A stretch of DNA of 64,000 bases from JBJMQS01 sp045802605 (GTDB lineage Bacteria > Planctomycetota > Planctomycetia > Gemmatales > Gemmataceae): positions 1 through 64,000 of the forward strand of contig JBJMQS010000019.1 of the NCBI GenBank assembly GCA_045802605.1. The letters run 5' to 3'. The position numbers and the translations under genes were made by a program. This document shows, one piece after another, positions 25,047 through 32,520 of this stretch. Each line of letters opens with the position of its first letter. The stretch's first letter is position 1. The notes below the pieces were generated by a model. It was given only the letters and a program-made list of their open reading frames with translations, was not told where the DNA came from and ran no database searches.

Positions 25047-26368
25047 GGCGTGCCCTCGGGCTCGGACATGCCCAGTGCTTCCATCCGCCGCAATAGCCTC
25101 GGACGCCAAACACCGAGTAGGTCGGCCGCCTTACTCTTATTGCCTTTCGCACGCTTGAGGGCCTTGGCGATCGCGCGGCGTTCCACTTCCTCCAGAGTTT
25201 TATCCAATGGTGTCATTGTTACCGCTTTGTTGGCGGCCATAGCCCCTTGGCGCAAACTAAGTGGCAACTCACCCACTTCAATGGATCCCGATGCATCCTT
25301 CGCCATCACACCGAACATCGTCCGGGCCAACTCATCAAAATTTTCTGTCCATGGATGCGACTGCAACTGTTGCATGGCGTCGGGCGACAATGTGCGAATT
25401 GGTTTGCCCAGCATCTCGGCGGCGCGCTGCAACATTAGATCAGCGAACTTCGGAAGATCATCCTTTCTCGCGGCCAGCGACGGCAACTGAATGACGAGGA
25501 CGGACAGCGCGGCGAACAACTCGGCCTGCAGTGTTCCCGCCGTAAGAGCACCCTGGGGGTCTTCAGTGCAACCAGCGAGGACTTGCGGTCGATCGGCAAT
25601 CGCGGCAGCCAACTCGGCTTGCAGACCGAGCGGTAATCTCGCAGGCTCGTTGAGATAGATTAGCCCCGACCAATCGGGATGTTTAAGACCAAACGGGCCG
25701 AACAACACGCCACGAATTGCCGCAGCCGGCAACTGGGAGCAATCCAGTGCAATGCAGGGCAACTCTCGGCGATTTGATTGGGAGTGAATCGTGCGGGCCA
25801 GCGTTTCTTTGCCCGCGCCTGTCGCGCCAACGATGATCGCCCGGCAGCCGGAGGTGGCTGCAAGCCGCGCTTGCTCGATAGCGCGGCGAATTTCCGGATG
25901 CGAACTTTCCCAGGCCGAAAAGGTGTATGCTCGCTGCGCGTGCCCGCGCCATTCAGCCCAAGCCGCCGGCATTGTGGCCCTTGGCGCCGTTGGTGCTGCC
26001 GTCGCCTTGCGGACGCAGCCGACGATGGCTGTCACACCGGATTCGCCGTTGAGCGGCAGAAAGTCGATGTCCCACCATGGCGGGCCCGTGGCTGTGCCGG
26101 GAAATGGACGGCGGGCTTGGGCCGAGCGGCCTTCAATTGCGTCGCGCGGGGGAACGAGTGTGCGGCCCAAATCCGCAAGCGGATGGCCCGTCGCACGACG
26201 CGTGCAAACCAAGCCCCGTGCGTCTGCGGCGGAGACGCCAGTCAACGCTTCCCACGCGGGGTTAGCAAAAACCAATTGGCGGCGATGATTCAGAACGAAA
26301 ATAGGTTCACGGCTGCGGCGGAACAGCGCCGGCCAACGAGGCTCGTCGCGCTCTCCGCCGGACGCCAT
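25043..26368 (-). CDS. Degenerate sigma54-activator-like protein (PAS, AAA+, Fis HTH)
   Basis: A 441-aa protein with the architecture of an NtrC-type regulator: a PAS domain at about 10-125 (EPIFVLNHRRQLVFANPAWE, WWDIDFLPLNGESG), an AAA+ domain at about 150-365 with Walker A VGATGAGKETLA, and a Fis-type HTH at about 390-435 (ALKRAKGNKSKAADLLGVWR). Two expected parts are missing. The sigma54-contacting GAFTGA loop is absent (the region reads GVLFGPFGLKHPDW), and Walker B is LIYLNEP, with Asn in place of the first Asp. It may still bind DNA and ATP but is unlikely to activate sigma54 RNA polymerase. It overlaps the receiver-like gene by 4 nt. Confidence 0.85.
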   Translation of the reverse strand: MASGGERDEPRWPALFRRSREPIFVLNHRRQLVFANPAWEALTGVSAADARGLVCTRRATGHPLADLGRTLVPPRDAIEGRSAQARRPFPGTATGPPWWDIDFLPLNGESGVTAIVGCVRKATAAPTAPRATMPAAWAEWRGHAQRAYTFSAWESSHPEIRRAIEQARLAATSGCRAIIVGATGAGKETLARTIHSQSNRRELPCIALDCSQLPAAAIRGVLFGPFGLKHPDWSGLIYLNEPARLPLGLQAELAAAIADRPQVLAGCTEDPQGALTAGTLQAELFAALSVLVIQLPSLAARKDDLPKFADLMLQRAAEMLGKPIRTLSPDAMQQLQSHPWTENFDELARTMFGVMAKDASGSIEVGELPLSLRQGAMAANKAVTMTPLDKTLEEVERRAIAKALKRAKGNKSKAADLLGVWRPRLLRRMEALGMSEPEGTP

Positions 26369-26371
26369 GGC

Positions 26372-26653
26372 TCACCCGCTTTTGAATCGCGGCTTCAACA
26401 CGAAGTAATAAATGATCAACCCAACAACCACCACGCCGGTCGCGATCCACAATCCTTTGCGATCAAGCGCCGCGAAGACATGTAGCCCCACGCCGATCGC
26501 TGCCAAAAACATCGTCATACGTAGGCCCCAGAAGATGGCCTCGCGCACGATTTGGTCCCATTTCTCAAATCGGGTGGCACTATACACGAGGCTCACCGTC
26601 ACGATCAGCATCGGAAAGTGCCAGTAGACGCTGGTGGTCTCCATCGGGTTCAT
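26372..26653 (-). CDS. Small membrane protein with three helices
   Basis: A 93-aa protein starting at ATG 26653, whose ATGA overlaps the stop of the upstream gene. Helices at about 10-28 (WHFPMLIVTVSLVYSATRF), 40-60 (AIFWGLRMTMFLAAIGVGLH) and 70-88 (GLWIATGVVVVGLIIYYFVL). The basic end KPRFKSG follows. No family signature is recognised. It begins a run of coupled genes leading to the MoxR ATPase and is probably a membrane partner of the adjacent DUF6677-like protein. Confidence 0.75.
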   Translation of the reverse strand: MNPMETTSVYWHFPMLIVTVSLVYSATRFEKWDQIVREAIFWGLRMTMFLAAIGVGLHVFAALDRKGLWIATGVVVVGLIIYYFVLKPRFKSG

Positions 26654-27282
26654 GCTGGGCGACCTCCTTTGCCGTCCGGCACGCCGTGCACGAAGGCCGG
26701 CCCCGCGAGCGCATCGTAGATCACCAATACATTGAGCACGCCAGCAATGACCGTGTACACCCAGCCCAAGTCCCAGCGCTTGTCGCCGTCGCGCTGCATC
26801 TTGTTGATCTGATCCTCGGGCACAGCGATCTCGTACTGCTTCCAAAGTGGCTGCTTATCGAGTTCGTCCATGACTCGCTTGTGCTCGAACGATTCTACCG
26901 GCGCGTCGTTGTGGTAGTGCCAGATCGCGGGCCACGCGGCAATGCCGACCCAGAACTGCCCGGCGAACTGAGGCCGGTTGAAGAGATTGACGACGACACG
27001 CGGCATCTCGCCTTTGATGACGATCAAATCCAGCTTGGTCGTGAGTTGTCGCGGGCTGGCGGTGTCGCCGAAGTAAACGTTGCGCCCCTGCCCCAGCGCC
27101 ATGCCGTAGAAAAACAGGCCGTAAACGCCGACGAAGAAAAGGCCGGCTTTCCCGATCCGGCCTTGCGCCAGTTGGCCCAGGCCGGGCACAAGATAGCTCA
27201 AAAAAGCAGCAGCCAGGTCAAGCTTGCGCACTGGTGGTGCGCTCACAGGATTTGCGGCGGGATTACTCGGGGTCATTGACAT
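26650..27282 (-). CDS. DUF6677-like planctomycete membrane protein
   Basis: A 210-aa protein from ATG 27282. A leading Pro/Ala-rich segment is followed by a double hydrophobic region (LAAAFLSYLVPGLGQLAQGR, GKAGLFFVGVYGLFFYGMAL), a soluble middle with ILxK-like and tyrosine-containing segments (QFWVGIAAWPAIWHYHND, WKQYEIAVPEDQINKMQRDG), and a last helix (LGWVYTVIAGVLNVLVIYDA). The LVPGLGQLxxGRxxKG phrase is typical of TM2-type and DUF6677 proteins. It is the first gene of the overlapping operon that ends at the MoxR ATPase. Confidence 0.7.
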   Translation of the reverse strand: MSMTPSNPAANPVSAPPVRKLDLAAAFLSYLVPGLGQLAQGRIGKAGLFFVGVYGLFFYGMALGQGRNVYFGDTASPRQLTTKLDLIVIKGEMPRVVVNLFNRPQFAGQFWVGIAAWPAIWHYHNDAPVESFEHKRVMDELDKQPLWKQYEIAVPEDQINKMQRDGDKRWDLGWVYTVIAGVLNVLVIYDALAGPAFVHGVPDGKGGRPA

Positions 27283-27348
27283 GGCGGCCCAGTAGGCGAA
27301 CGACCCCGGCACTATCGAGGGATCACGTCTTTATGCTAGCGGACAGCG

Positions 27349-27957
27349 TCAACGTGACCAACCGAACCAGACCATCGCGAACCACGCCCCGCTGCCCACC
27401 AGCATGATTAGGCCGCTCAATCCCATCAGCGCACGGACGAACGACGAAGAGACGAGCCGGCCGATCGGGCCTAACACGGCGACGGCATCGTCGAATTGTT
27501 CGGTGACTGCCGCGAACGGACGCATGAGCAATGGAACACGATTCCGGCGCCGCGAAGAAGTCGCCGTGACCGGTGGAGCGAGCGTTTGTAACTGCAACTG
27601 AGCGGCCGGGCTGGGCGGCGGAGTTTGTGTTAAGGGCGGCATCGCACCGGCGAGTGGACTGCGATCGCCGAGCACAGAGCTTGAGTTTCGCGGATTCAGA
27701 TCAATCGCCCAACCGTTAGCTGCTGCCGGCGTTGGCGGTGCAGGAGGCGGCATCGACGGCGATGATGGAGTTTCGACGAGATAATTCGGCGCGGTGACCT
27801 TGGCGCTGGGGGCCGGTGTGCTCGCCGTTTTTTTCGGCTTGTCGGCCGGGCGCTGCGCACTGGCTTCGTTGCCGGGCACGCCGAGCATTTTCTGCAACAG
27901 CGAGTCCAGTTCGTCGAGTTGTTGCCGCGTTGCGTTGTTCGCTAGATCAGTCGCCAT
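27349..27957 (-). CDS. Proline-rich protein with C-terminal membrane anchor
   Basis: A 202-aa protein from ATG 27957 with AGGAGG upstream. The N-terminal 30 residues are a short helix (QQLDELDSLLQKMLGVPGN), then comes about 110 residues of Pro/Ala/Thr-rich linker, and finally a C-terminal helix pair (VLGPIGRLVSSSFVRALMGL and SGLIMLVGSGAWFAMVWFGW). The layout suggests a cytoplasmic peptide displayed on a flexible tether from the inner membrane. No domain is recognised. It is divergent from rsmE. Confidence 0.65.
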   Translation of the reverse strand: MATDLANNATRQQLDELDSLLQKMLGVPGNEASAQRPADKPKKTASTPAPSAKVTAPNYLVETPSSPSMPPPAPPTPAAANGWAIDLNPRNSSSVLGDRSPLAGAMPPLTQTPPPSPAAQLQLQTLAPPVTATSSRRRNRVPLLMRPFAAVTEQFDDAVAVLGPIGRLVSSSFVRALMGLSGLIMLVGSGAWFAMVWFGWSR

Positions 27958-28028
27958 GCGCGATCCTCCTGATCGCCGAGGTCGAACCCGGTTGGCCCGG
28001 CCCATTTGGGCAGCGTATCCTACCCGAT

Positions 28029-28895
28029 ATGGCTGAACGATTTTACGTCAATTATCCGGTGATCCCTGGCGAAGTGATTCTCCAAGGCCCCGAAGCTCAC
28101 CATCTTGCCACCGTGATGCGGGCCAAGCCGGGTGATTCGGTCACATTGTTCACCGGCGACGGCCTGGAGTATCCAGCCACAGTCGCGGAGGTGGGCAAGA
28201 AAGCCGTGACACTTCAGGTGCTGCAACCGATCTCACTGCCTCGCGAATTGGCTTTTGAATTAGAGATTGCAACCGCGATCCCAAAAGGCGACCGCGGGGA
28301 TTTTCTCGTAGAGAAGTTGACCGAGTTAGGAGTGACGAGGCTCGTGCCACTGAAGACGCAACGCAGCGTCGTGCATCCGCGGATTGAACGCTTGGAGCGC
28401 ACGGTGATCGAAGCATGTAAGCAGTGCGGACGGAATCGGTTGATGGAAATTGCGGATGTGACTGCATGGGGCGACTATTGCCAAGCGTCTCTGCCAAATT
28501 TTACTCGCTTGATTGCTCATCCCGCACTTCTAGCGAACACCCTCGCGGAGACTTCAGCGCCGCTCCCCCCGCGCTTCGGTCCCCTCCCCCCTTGTGGGGG
28601 AGGGTTAGGGTGGGGGGTTGAGCCCTCGCGCGCTTCCAACCCCGACCCTAACCCTCCCCCACAAGGAGGGAGGGGACCGGAAATACGAGGAAGGGAACAA
28701 AATCAAAAGCGACAACAGCCAATCGTCATTGCTATCGGCCCCGAAGGTGGATTCACCGACGATGAAGTGCAACTCGCGCTTGATCACGCTTGGCAACCCA
28801 TTGATCTGGGCCCGCGAATCCTCCGCGTCGAAACCGCTGCAATTGCTCTCGCAGCGTACTACTCTTTGTCTTTGACCAACGCCAGCACCGCCTGA
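28029..28895 (+). CDS. rsmE: 16S rRNA m3U1498 methyltransferase RsmE with an in-frame repeat insertion
   Basis: A 288-aa member of the RsmE (SPOUT) family that methylates U1498 of 16S rRNA. ATG 28029 starts MAERFYVNY, typical of the family. The PUA-like N-terminal part (ILQGPEAHHLATVMRAKPGD), the catalytic half (KGDRGDFLVEKLTELGVTR, KTQRSVV, ACKQCGR) and the SAM-binding knot (IVIAIGPEGGFTDDEV, IDLGPRILRVETAAI) are all present. The protein is about 45 residues longer than usual. The surplus (about 178-225) is the translation of palindromic element copy B and lies between LIAHP and IVIAIGPEGG, where relatives have a short connection. The knot motifs are intact, so the enzyme may still fold. The 3' end overlaps a convergent kinase gene by 37 nt. 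Confidence 0.92.
   Translation: MAERFYVNYPVIPGEVILQGPEAHHLATVMRAKPGDSVTLFTGDGLEYPATVAEVGKKAVTLQVLQPISLPRELAFELEIATAIPKGDRGDFLVEKLTELGVTRLVPLKTQRSVVHPRIERLERTVIEACKQCGRNRLMEIADVTAWGDYCQASLPNFTRLIAHPALLANTLAETSAPLPPRFGPLPPCGGGLGWGVEPSRASNPDPNPPPQGGRGPEIRGREQNQKRQQPIVIAIGPEGGFTDDEVQLALDHAWQPIDLGPRILRVETAAIALAAYYSLSLTNASTA
28577..28683. repeat. Palindromic GC-rich element, copy B (inside rsmE)
   Basis: This copy aligns without gaps to copy A at 18-124 with about eight mismatches by eye, same orientation on the + strand. In the rsmE frame it reads GPLPPCGGGLGWGVE...NPDPNPPPQGGRGPEIRG with no stop; copy A, read on the opposite strand in imuB, gives a nearly identical peptide because the element is palindromic. 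Confidence 0.92.
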
Positions 28896-29788
28896 CGGAA
28901 ATCTACGGCGGTTTGAAAGCGCTCGCGCACGTCGCGCTGGACGGCTTTGATCAAAAATGCTCGCTCCGATTTGCTCAAATCTCTGCGGAACTCGTGGGGA
29001 TCTTTTCCTGGTGATTGCAGGTGCTTTTGCAGAGCTTCCATCGAGCCCTGCGTTCGTTCCCAAGGCAAGAAGCCGGTGTAAACTTCGAAAGCCGTGACAC
29101 CGAGCGCGAACAGATCGACCCGGTGATCGGTCGATTGCCGGCGAATTACCTCCGGCGGCAGATAGTCCGGAGTGCCGGTGCGATTGCCAGGAGTGCAGAA
29201 CTCCGGCCGATAGGGAATCGTCAGCCCGAAGTCGATCAGCTTCACCACGCCGTCGTTAGTCACCATGACGTTGCGCGGACACAAGTCGCGGTGCATGTAT
29301 TTCATCAGATGCAAATAAGCGACCGCGTCCGCGAGCTGCGCGAGAATCTCGGCCTCGTGGCCGCGAAGCTTCGGGCTACGCGTCTCGACGAGAAAGTTGA
29401 GCCCCGACCCTTCGATCAACTCCATCACCAAGTACGGTTCGCCCTTGGTCGAGACGCCATACTCAAACGTCTTGACGATGTTTTTGTGCTTGAGCTCCAT
29501 GCAGATCTCGCCTTCCGGCGGCTTGTTCTTGCCGACGAAGCGAGCTTCGAACTTGGCGGTCTTTTCCTTGTCGAGAATCTTCAAGCACACCGTCCGCCCC
29601 AATGTGCGGTCATAGGCCCGCCAGACGCGGGACATGCTCCCCTGGCCCGTCCGTCCCTGCAGCTCGAAGCGCTTGTTGAGATCGGTGCGCGGCAGCTTCT
29701 TTTTCTTGGCGCCTTTGGCCGCACCGGGAGCGGACGGCCCCTTCGGCTTGCTGCCAAACATCGATTTGAATGAGTCGAAAATTCCCAC
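28859..29788 (-). CDS. Hanks-type Ser/Thr protein kinase (soluble)
   Basis: A 309-aa kinase with a basic N-terminal tail (GPSAPGAAKGAKKKK) and a full catalytic domain at about 38-300: glycine loop RTGQGSMSRVWRA, Lys70 (VCLKIL), DFG at 186-188 (IDFGLT), activation segment GTPDYLPPEV, and HRF-like end REDVRERF-type motif (VRERFQTAVDFRQ). The catalytic loop is HRDLCPRN (166-173), with Cys at the usual Lys position. Some kinases have this form and stay active, so function is likely but unproven. No transmembrane segment or sensor domain is present. The 3' end overlaps rsmE convergently by 37 nt. Upstream, 29789-29956 holds a T/G-rich tract and a half-copy of an inverted repeat. Confidence 0.9.
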   Translation of the reverse strand: MGIFDSFKSMFGSKPKGPSAPGAAKGAKKKKLPRTDLNKRFELQGRTGQGSMSRVWRAYDRTLGRTVCLKILDKEKTAKFEARFVGKNKPPEGEICMELKHKNIVKTFEYGVSTKGEPYLVMELIEGSGLNFLVETRSPKLRGHEAEILAQLADAVAYLHLMKYMHRDLCPRNVMVTNDGVVKLIDFGLTIPYRPEFCTPGNRTGTPDYLPPEVIRRQSTDHRVDLFALGVTAFEVYTGFLPWERTQGSMEALQKHLQSPGKDPHEFRRDLSKSERAFLIKAVQRDVRERFQTAVDFRQAVLALVKDKE

Positions 29789-29907
29789 GGGGGGTCGGCT
29801 GGTTAGGTGGTGAGGTTGTTAGGTGGTTAAACCTAACACGTTTCCAAGGGGCGTGACGACACATTCATGGTAGCGAGTGAGCCAAGATGGGGAGAAGTAC
29901 GGCTTTA

Positions 29908-29936
29908 AAGAGCGTCGAGCCGTAAGGCCGACGTGG
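29908..29936. repeat. Single arm of an inverted repeat
   Basis: A 29-nt copy of AAGAGCGTCGAGCCGTAAGG... matching one arm of the inverted repeat at 62374-62449 with one or two differences. The second arm is absent here, so this is a degraded or half element. Confidence 0.7.
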
Positions 29937-29956
29937 GTCTCTTGCAGAGTATTTGG

Positions 29957-30337
29957 TCAGGTGCCATAGATGGTCACATAGCGCTCACACACTGTGACTT
30001 CGTTGGGTGTTGGTAACTCGCAGCCATACTCGGCTAGTACAGCGCTGACGCGCGACTGTGCGCCAGACCAATCGAAGTTGGGCGTTCCCAGTAAATGGGA
30101 ATGAGGGCGGCCAGTGATCGCGGGCTTTATTTCTTCGAACAAGAGGTGAGCAAAGTCGTTATACATCCGTTTGGTACGACGGCACTCTAGCCGTGTCCGA
30201 AGGGTGTCCGGAACTAACAGAGGAAGAATGAAATAAAACTCGTCCTCGTGATAAAAGAAACCGTCGCCTTCGTCATTAAGGTCTTTATCCACCGCGATAC
30301 CCAACGTCCGAACCGCTCTTCGGACCATTTGAGCCAA
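29957..30337 (-). CDS. Hypothetical protein with uncertain start
   Basis: A 126-aa frame from TTG 30337, or about 124 from the following ATG. The protein (GFFYHEDEFYFILPLLVPDT, CRRTKRMYNDFAHLLFEEIK, FDWSGAQSRVSAVLAEYGCE) looks coding but is not recognised. The same frame stays open upstream for about 25 further codons, back to the end of accD, without an ATG, GTG or TTG better than 30337. The nearest good ATG (within GATGAAAGG, about 30380) is in the neighbouring frame. Either the real start is TTG or a one-base frameshift near the 5' end has separated start and body. Confidence 0.5.
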   Translation of the reverse strand: MAQMVRRAVRTLGIAVDKDLNDEGDGFFYHEDEFYFILPLLVPDTLRTRLECRRTKRMYNDFAHLLFEEIKPAITGRPHSHLLGTPNFDWSGAQSRVSAVLAEYGCELPTPNEVTVCERYVTIYGT

Positions 30338-30410
30338 CCAACCAAAATCTGATTCCAGATCGCCAGATAAAAAGGGCAGTTCCCAGCCAGTTCGCCTTTC
30401 ATCAACTCAC

Positions 30411-31250
30411 CTACCGCTCGCAATAGTCAACAATTCTTGCCACCTCCGTGCGCAAGCTGCTCCGGTGAATAATGCGATCAACGAAGCCGTGCTCGAGCAT
30501 GAATTCGCTGGTCTGGAAGCCCTCGGGTAACTCCAGGCGCACCGTGTTGCGGATCGTGCGGCGGCCGGCAAAGCCGATGAGTGCGCCGGGTTCGGCGAGG
30601 GTAAGGTCGCCCTGCAAGGCCCAACTCGCGGCCACGCCCCCCATGGTGGGGTTGGTCAGGATCGAAATATAGAGCCCGCCGGCCGAGTCGTGCCGGGCGA
30701 TCGCTGCGGAGACTTTGGCCATCTGCATTAGAGAGAGGATGCCCTCTTGCATGCGGGCACCGCCACCCGAGCCCGAGACGAAGATCAGCGGCAACTGCAT
30801 CGATGTGGCCGCCTCGGCTGCCCGGGTCAGCTTTTCACCAACCACGGCCCCCATCGACCCGGCCATGAAGGCAAAGTCAGTGATGCCGAGTACAACGGGC
30901 CGGCCGCGGATGAACCCTTTGCCCACGACGGCGGCGTCGGCCATACCGGTCTTCTTTTGCTCACTCGTGAGCCGATCGGAGTATTTCATCCGATCGAAGA
31001 ATTCGAGGGGGTCCTTGGGTCGGAGATTCGTGAACCACTCCTCGAAGCTGGCTTCGTCAAGCAATTGCCGAATGCGATCTTGCGCGGGAACGTAGTGGTG
31101 ATATTCGCACTCGGGGCAGACGTTGAAACGCTCTTCGAGAGCTTTGCGGTAGATCGCGCCTTTGCAGCCCGGGCAACGGACGAACACGCCCTCCGGCACG
31201 CCGCGTTTGGGTGGCACAGAGCTGACCTGCTTAAGTACTTCTTCTGTCAT
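30411..31250 (-). CDS. accD: Acetyl-CoA carboxylase carboxyltransferase subunit beta
   Basis: A 279-aa AccD. N-terminal Cys4 zinc ribbon (CPGCKGAIYRKALEERFNVC followed by PEC, residues about 25-50), then the crotonase-like fold: IRGRPVVLGITDFAFMAGSM, SGSGGARMQEGILSLMQM-like SGSGGGARMQEGILSL, and TNPTMGGVAASWALQGDLTL. It transfers carboxyl from biotin to acetyl-CoA with AccA, giving malonyl-CoA for fatty-acid synthesis. The ATG shares one base with the pgk stop (TAATG), so it is coupled to pgk. accA is not in the window. Confidence 0.96.
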   Translation of the reverse strand: MTEEVLKQVSSVPPKRGVPEGVFVRCPGCKGAIYRKALEERFNVCPECEYHHYVPAQDRIRQLLDEASFEEWFTNLRPKDPLEFFDRMKYSDRLTSEQKKTGMADAAVVGKGFIRGRPVVLGITDFAFMAGSMGAVVGEKLTRAAEAATSMQLPLIFVSGSGGGARMQEGILSLMQMAKVSAAIARHDSAGGLYISILTNPTMGGVAASWALQGDLTLAEPGALIGFAGRRTIRNTVRLELPEGFQTSEFMLEHGFVDRIIHRSSLRTEVARIVDYCER

Positions 31251-32449
31251 TAGCGATCATCGATCTGTGCGAGAGACGCGAATGGCTTTGCTTCGACATA
31301 GGCGAGGAACGCTCCGCCGCCGGTCGAGACATGCGTCATTTTCTTATCGAAGCCGAACTCTTCGACGGCCTCAGCGGTTTCGCCGCCCCCGACCACCGTG
31401 ATTGCCCCGCTGTTCACCATCGCCTCGGCAACGCCTTTGGTTCCCGCACTGAAGGCCGGTTGCTCGAACCAGCCGACCGGGCCGTTCCAGATCACTGTGC
31501 CGGCGGACGCGATCTTCGTCGCATAGTTCGCGAGCGTCTTCGGCCCAATATCCACGCCAGCCCACCCTGCAGGAATTGGACCGTCGATCACCTTCGTCTC
31601 GCTCAATTCGCCAGTTTTCGCGACTAGCGAATCGACCGGCAGGGTAATCTTTGTGCCGACTTGGGGCAACAGTTTCTTTGCCGCAGCCAATTCCTCGTCG
31701 GGAATCTGCATGTCGCCGACGGATTGACCTTGGGCCTTCATGAACGTGTAAGCCATTTTGCCGCCGATCAAAAGCTGATCGACCTTGGCGAGCAGCGCGT
31801 TGATGAACGCGATTTTGTCGGTGACCTTGGCCCCACCCATGATGCCGACGAGCGGCCGTTTCGGCGCGGCCATCAGACTATCGATCACTTCGAGTTCCTT
31901 CGCGACGAGCAATCCGACGGCACGAGGCTTGCGCTGTTCCTTCATCGCGGCCGGTAGACCGACCATCGACGTGTCTTTCGCGTTATGGCAAGTCCCGAAC
32001 GCGTCATTGACGTACACATCTCCCATCTGCGCCAACTCGTTGGCAAAGCCCTCGTCATTTTTCTGTTCGCGTGGGTCAAAGCGCAGGTTTTCGAGAATGA
32101 GCACATCCCCAGGCTTGCTCACGCCCACGACGTCGGCAACGGCCGCGCCGGTGACCGTGTCGCCCGCCTTCATCACCGGCCGGCCGAGTAACTCCGCAAG
32201 CCGTGCGGCAATAGCGTCGGTGCGAAGGACGACATCTTTGCCCGGATCGCCCGAAGGCCGGCCGACGTGCGTCATCGCGATGATGGTCGCGCCCCCATCG
32301 AGCAGTCTTTGAATCGTTGGGATCGCGGCCCGGATACGGCGATCATTGGTGATCGCGCCGGACTTCTTGTCGAGCGGGACGTTGAAATCTACGCGGATTA
32401 GCACGCGCTTGCCGTGGAGGTCATCGAGATCATTGATGGTGGTTTTCAT
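31250..32449 (-). CDS. pgk: Phosphoglycerate kinase
   Basis: A 399-aa glycolytic enzyme converting 1,3-bisphosphoglycerate and ADP to 3-phosphoglycerate and ATP. Diagnostic segments: GKRVLIRVDFNVPLD, MTHVGRPSGDPG, LENLRFDPREQKN, VNDAFGTCHN, VGIMGGAKVTDKI, LIGGKMAYTF, IWNGPVGWFE, VVGGGETAEAVE and a final VSTGGGAFLAYVE. It lies 71 nt below gap, with a repeat element filling that gap, and is coupled to accD, linking lower glycolysis to fatty-acid synthesis. Confidence 0.97.
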   Translation of the reverse strand: MKTTINDLDDLHGKRVLIRVDFNVPLDKKSGAITNDRRIRAAIPTIQRLLDGGATIIAMTHVGRPSGDPGKDVVLRTDAIAARLAELLGRPVMKAGDTVTGAAVADVVGVSKPGDVLILENLRFDPREQKNDEGFANELAQMGDVYVNDAFGTCHNAKDTSMVGLPAAMKEQRKPRAVGLLVAKELEVIDSLMAAPKRPLVGIMGGAKVTDKIAFINALLAKVDQLLIGGKMAYTFMKAQGQSVGDMQIPDEELAAAKKLLPQVGTKITLPVDSLVAKTGELSETKVIDGPIPAGWAGVDIGPKTLANYATKIASAGTVIWNGPVGWFEQPAFSAGTKGVAEAMVNSGAITVVGGGETAEAVEEFGFDKKMTHVSTGGGAFLAYVEAKPFASLAQIDDR

Positions 32450-32456
32450 AACGTTG

Positions 32457-32518
32457 GGTTAGCCGCGAGGCGGAGTCTTCGGAGCCGAGCGCGCTCCGCC
32501 ATCGCGTCGCGGATAACC
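32457..32518. repeat. Inverted repeat element between gap and pgk
   Basis: A roughly 62-nt element with terminal arms GGTTAGCCGCGA... and ...TCGCGGATAACC. Read on the minus strand it is closely similar to the element at 59335-59398 (shared core CGACGCGATxGCGGAGCGCG). This is a dispersed intergenic repeat that fills almost the whole gap-pgk spacer. Confidence 0.8.
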
Positions 32519-32520
32519 TC

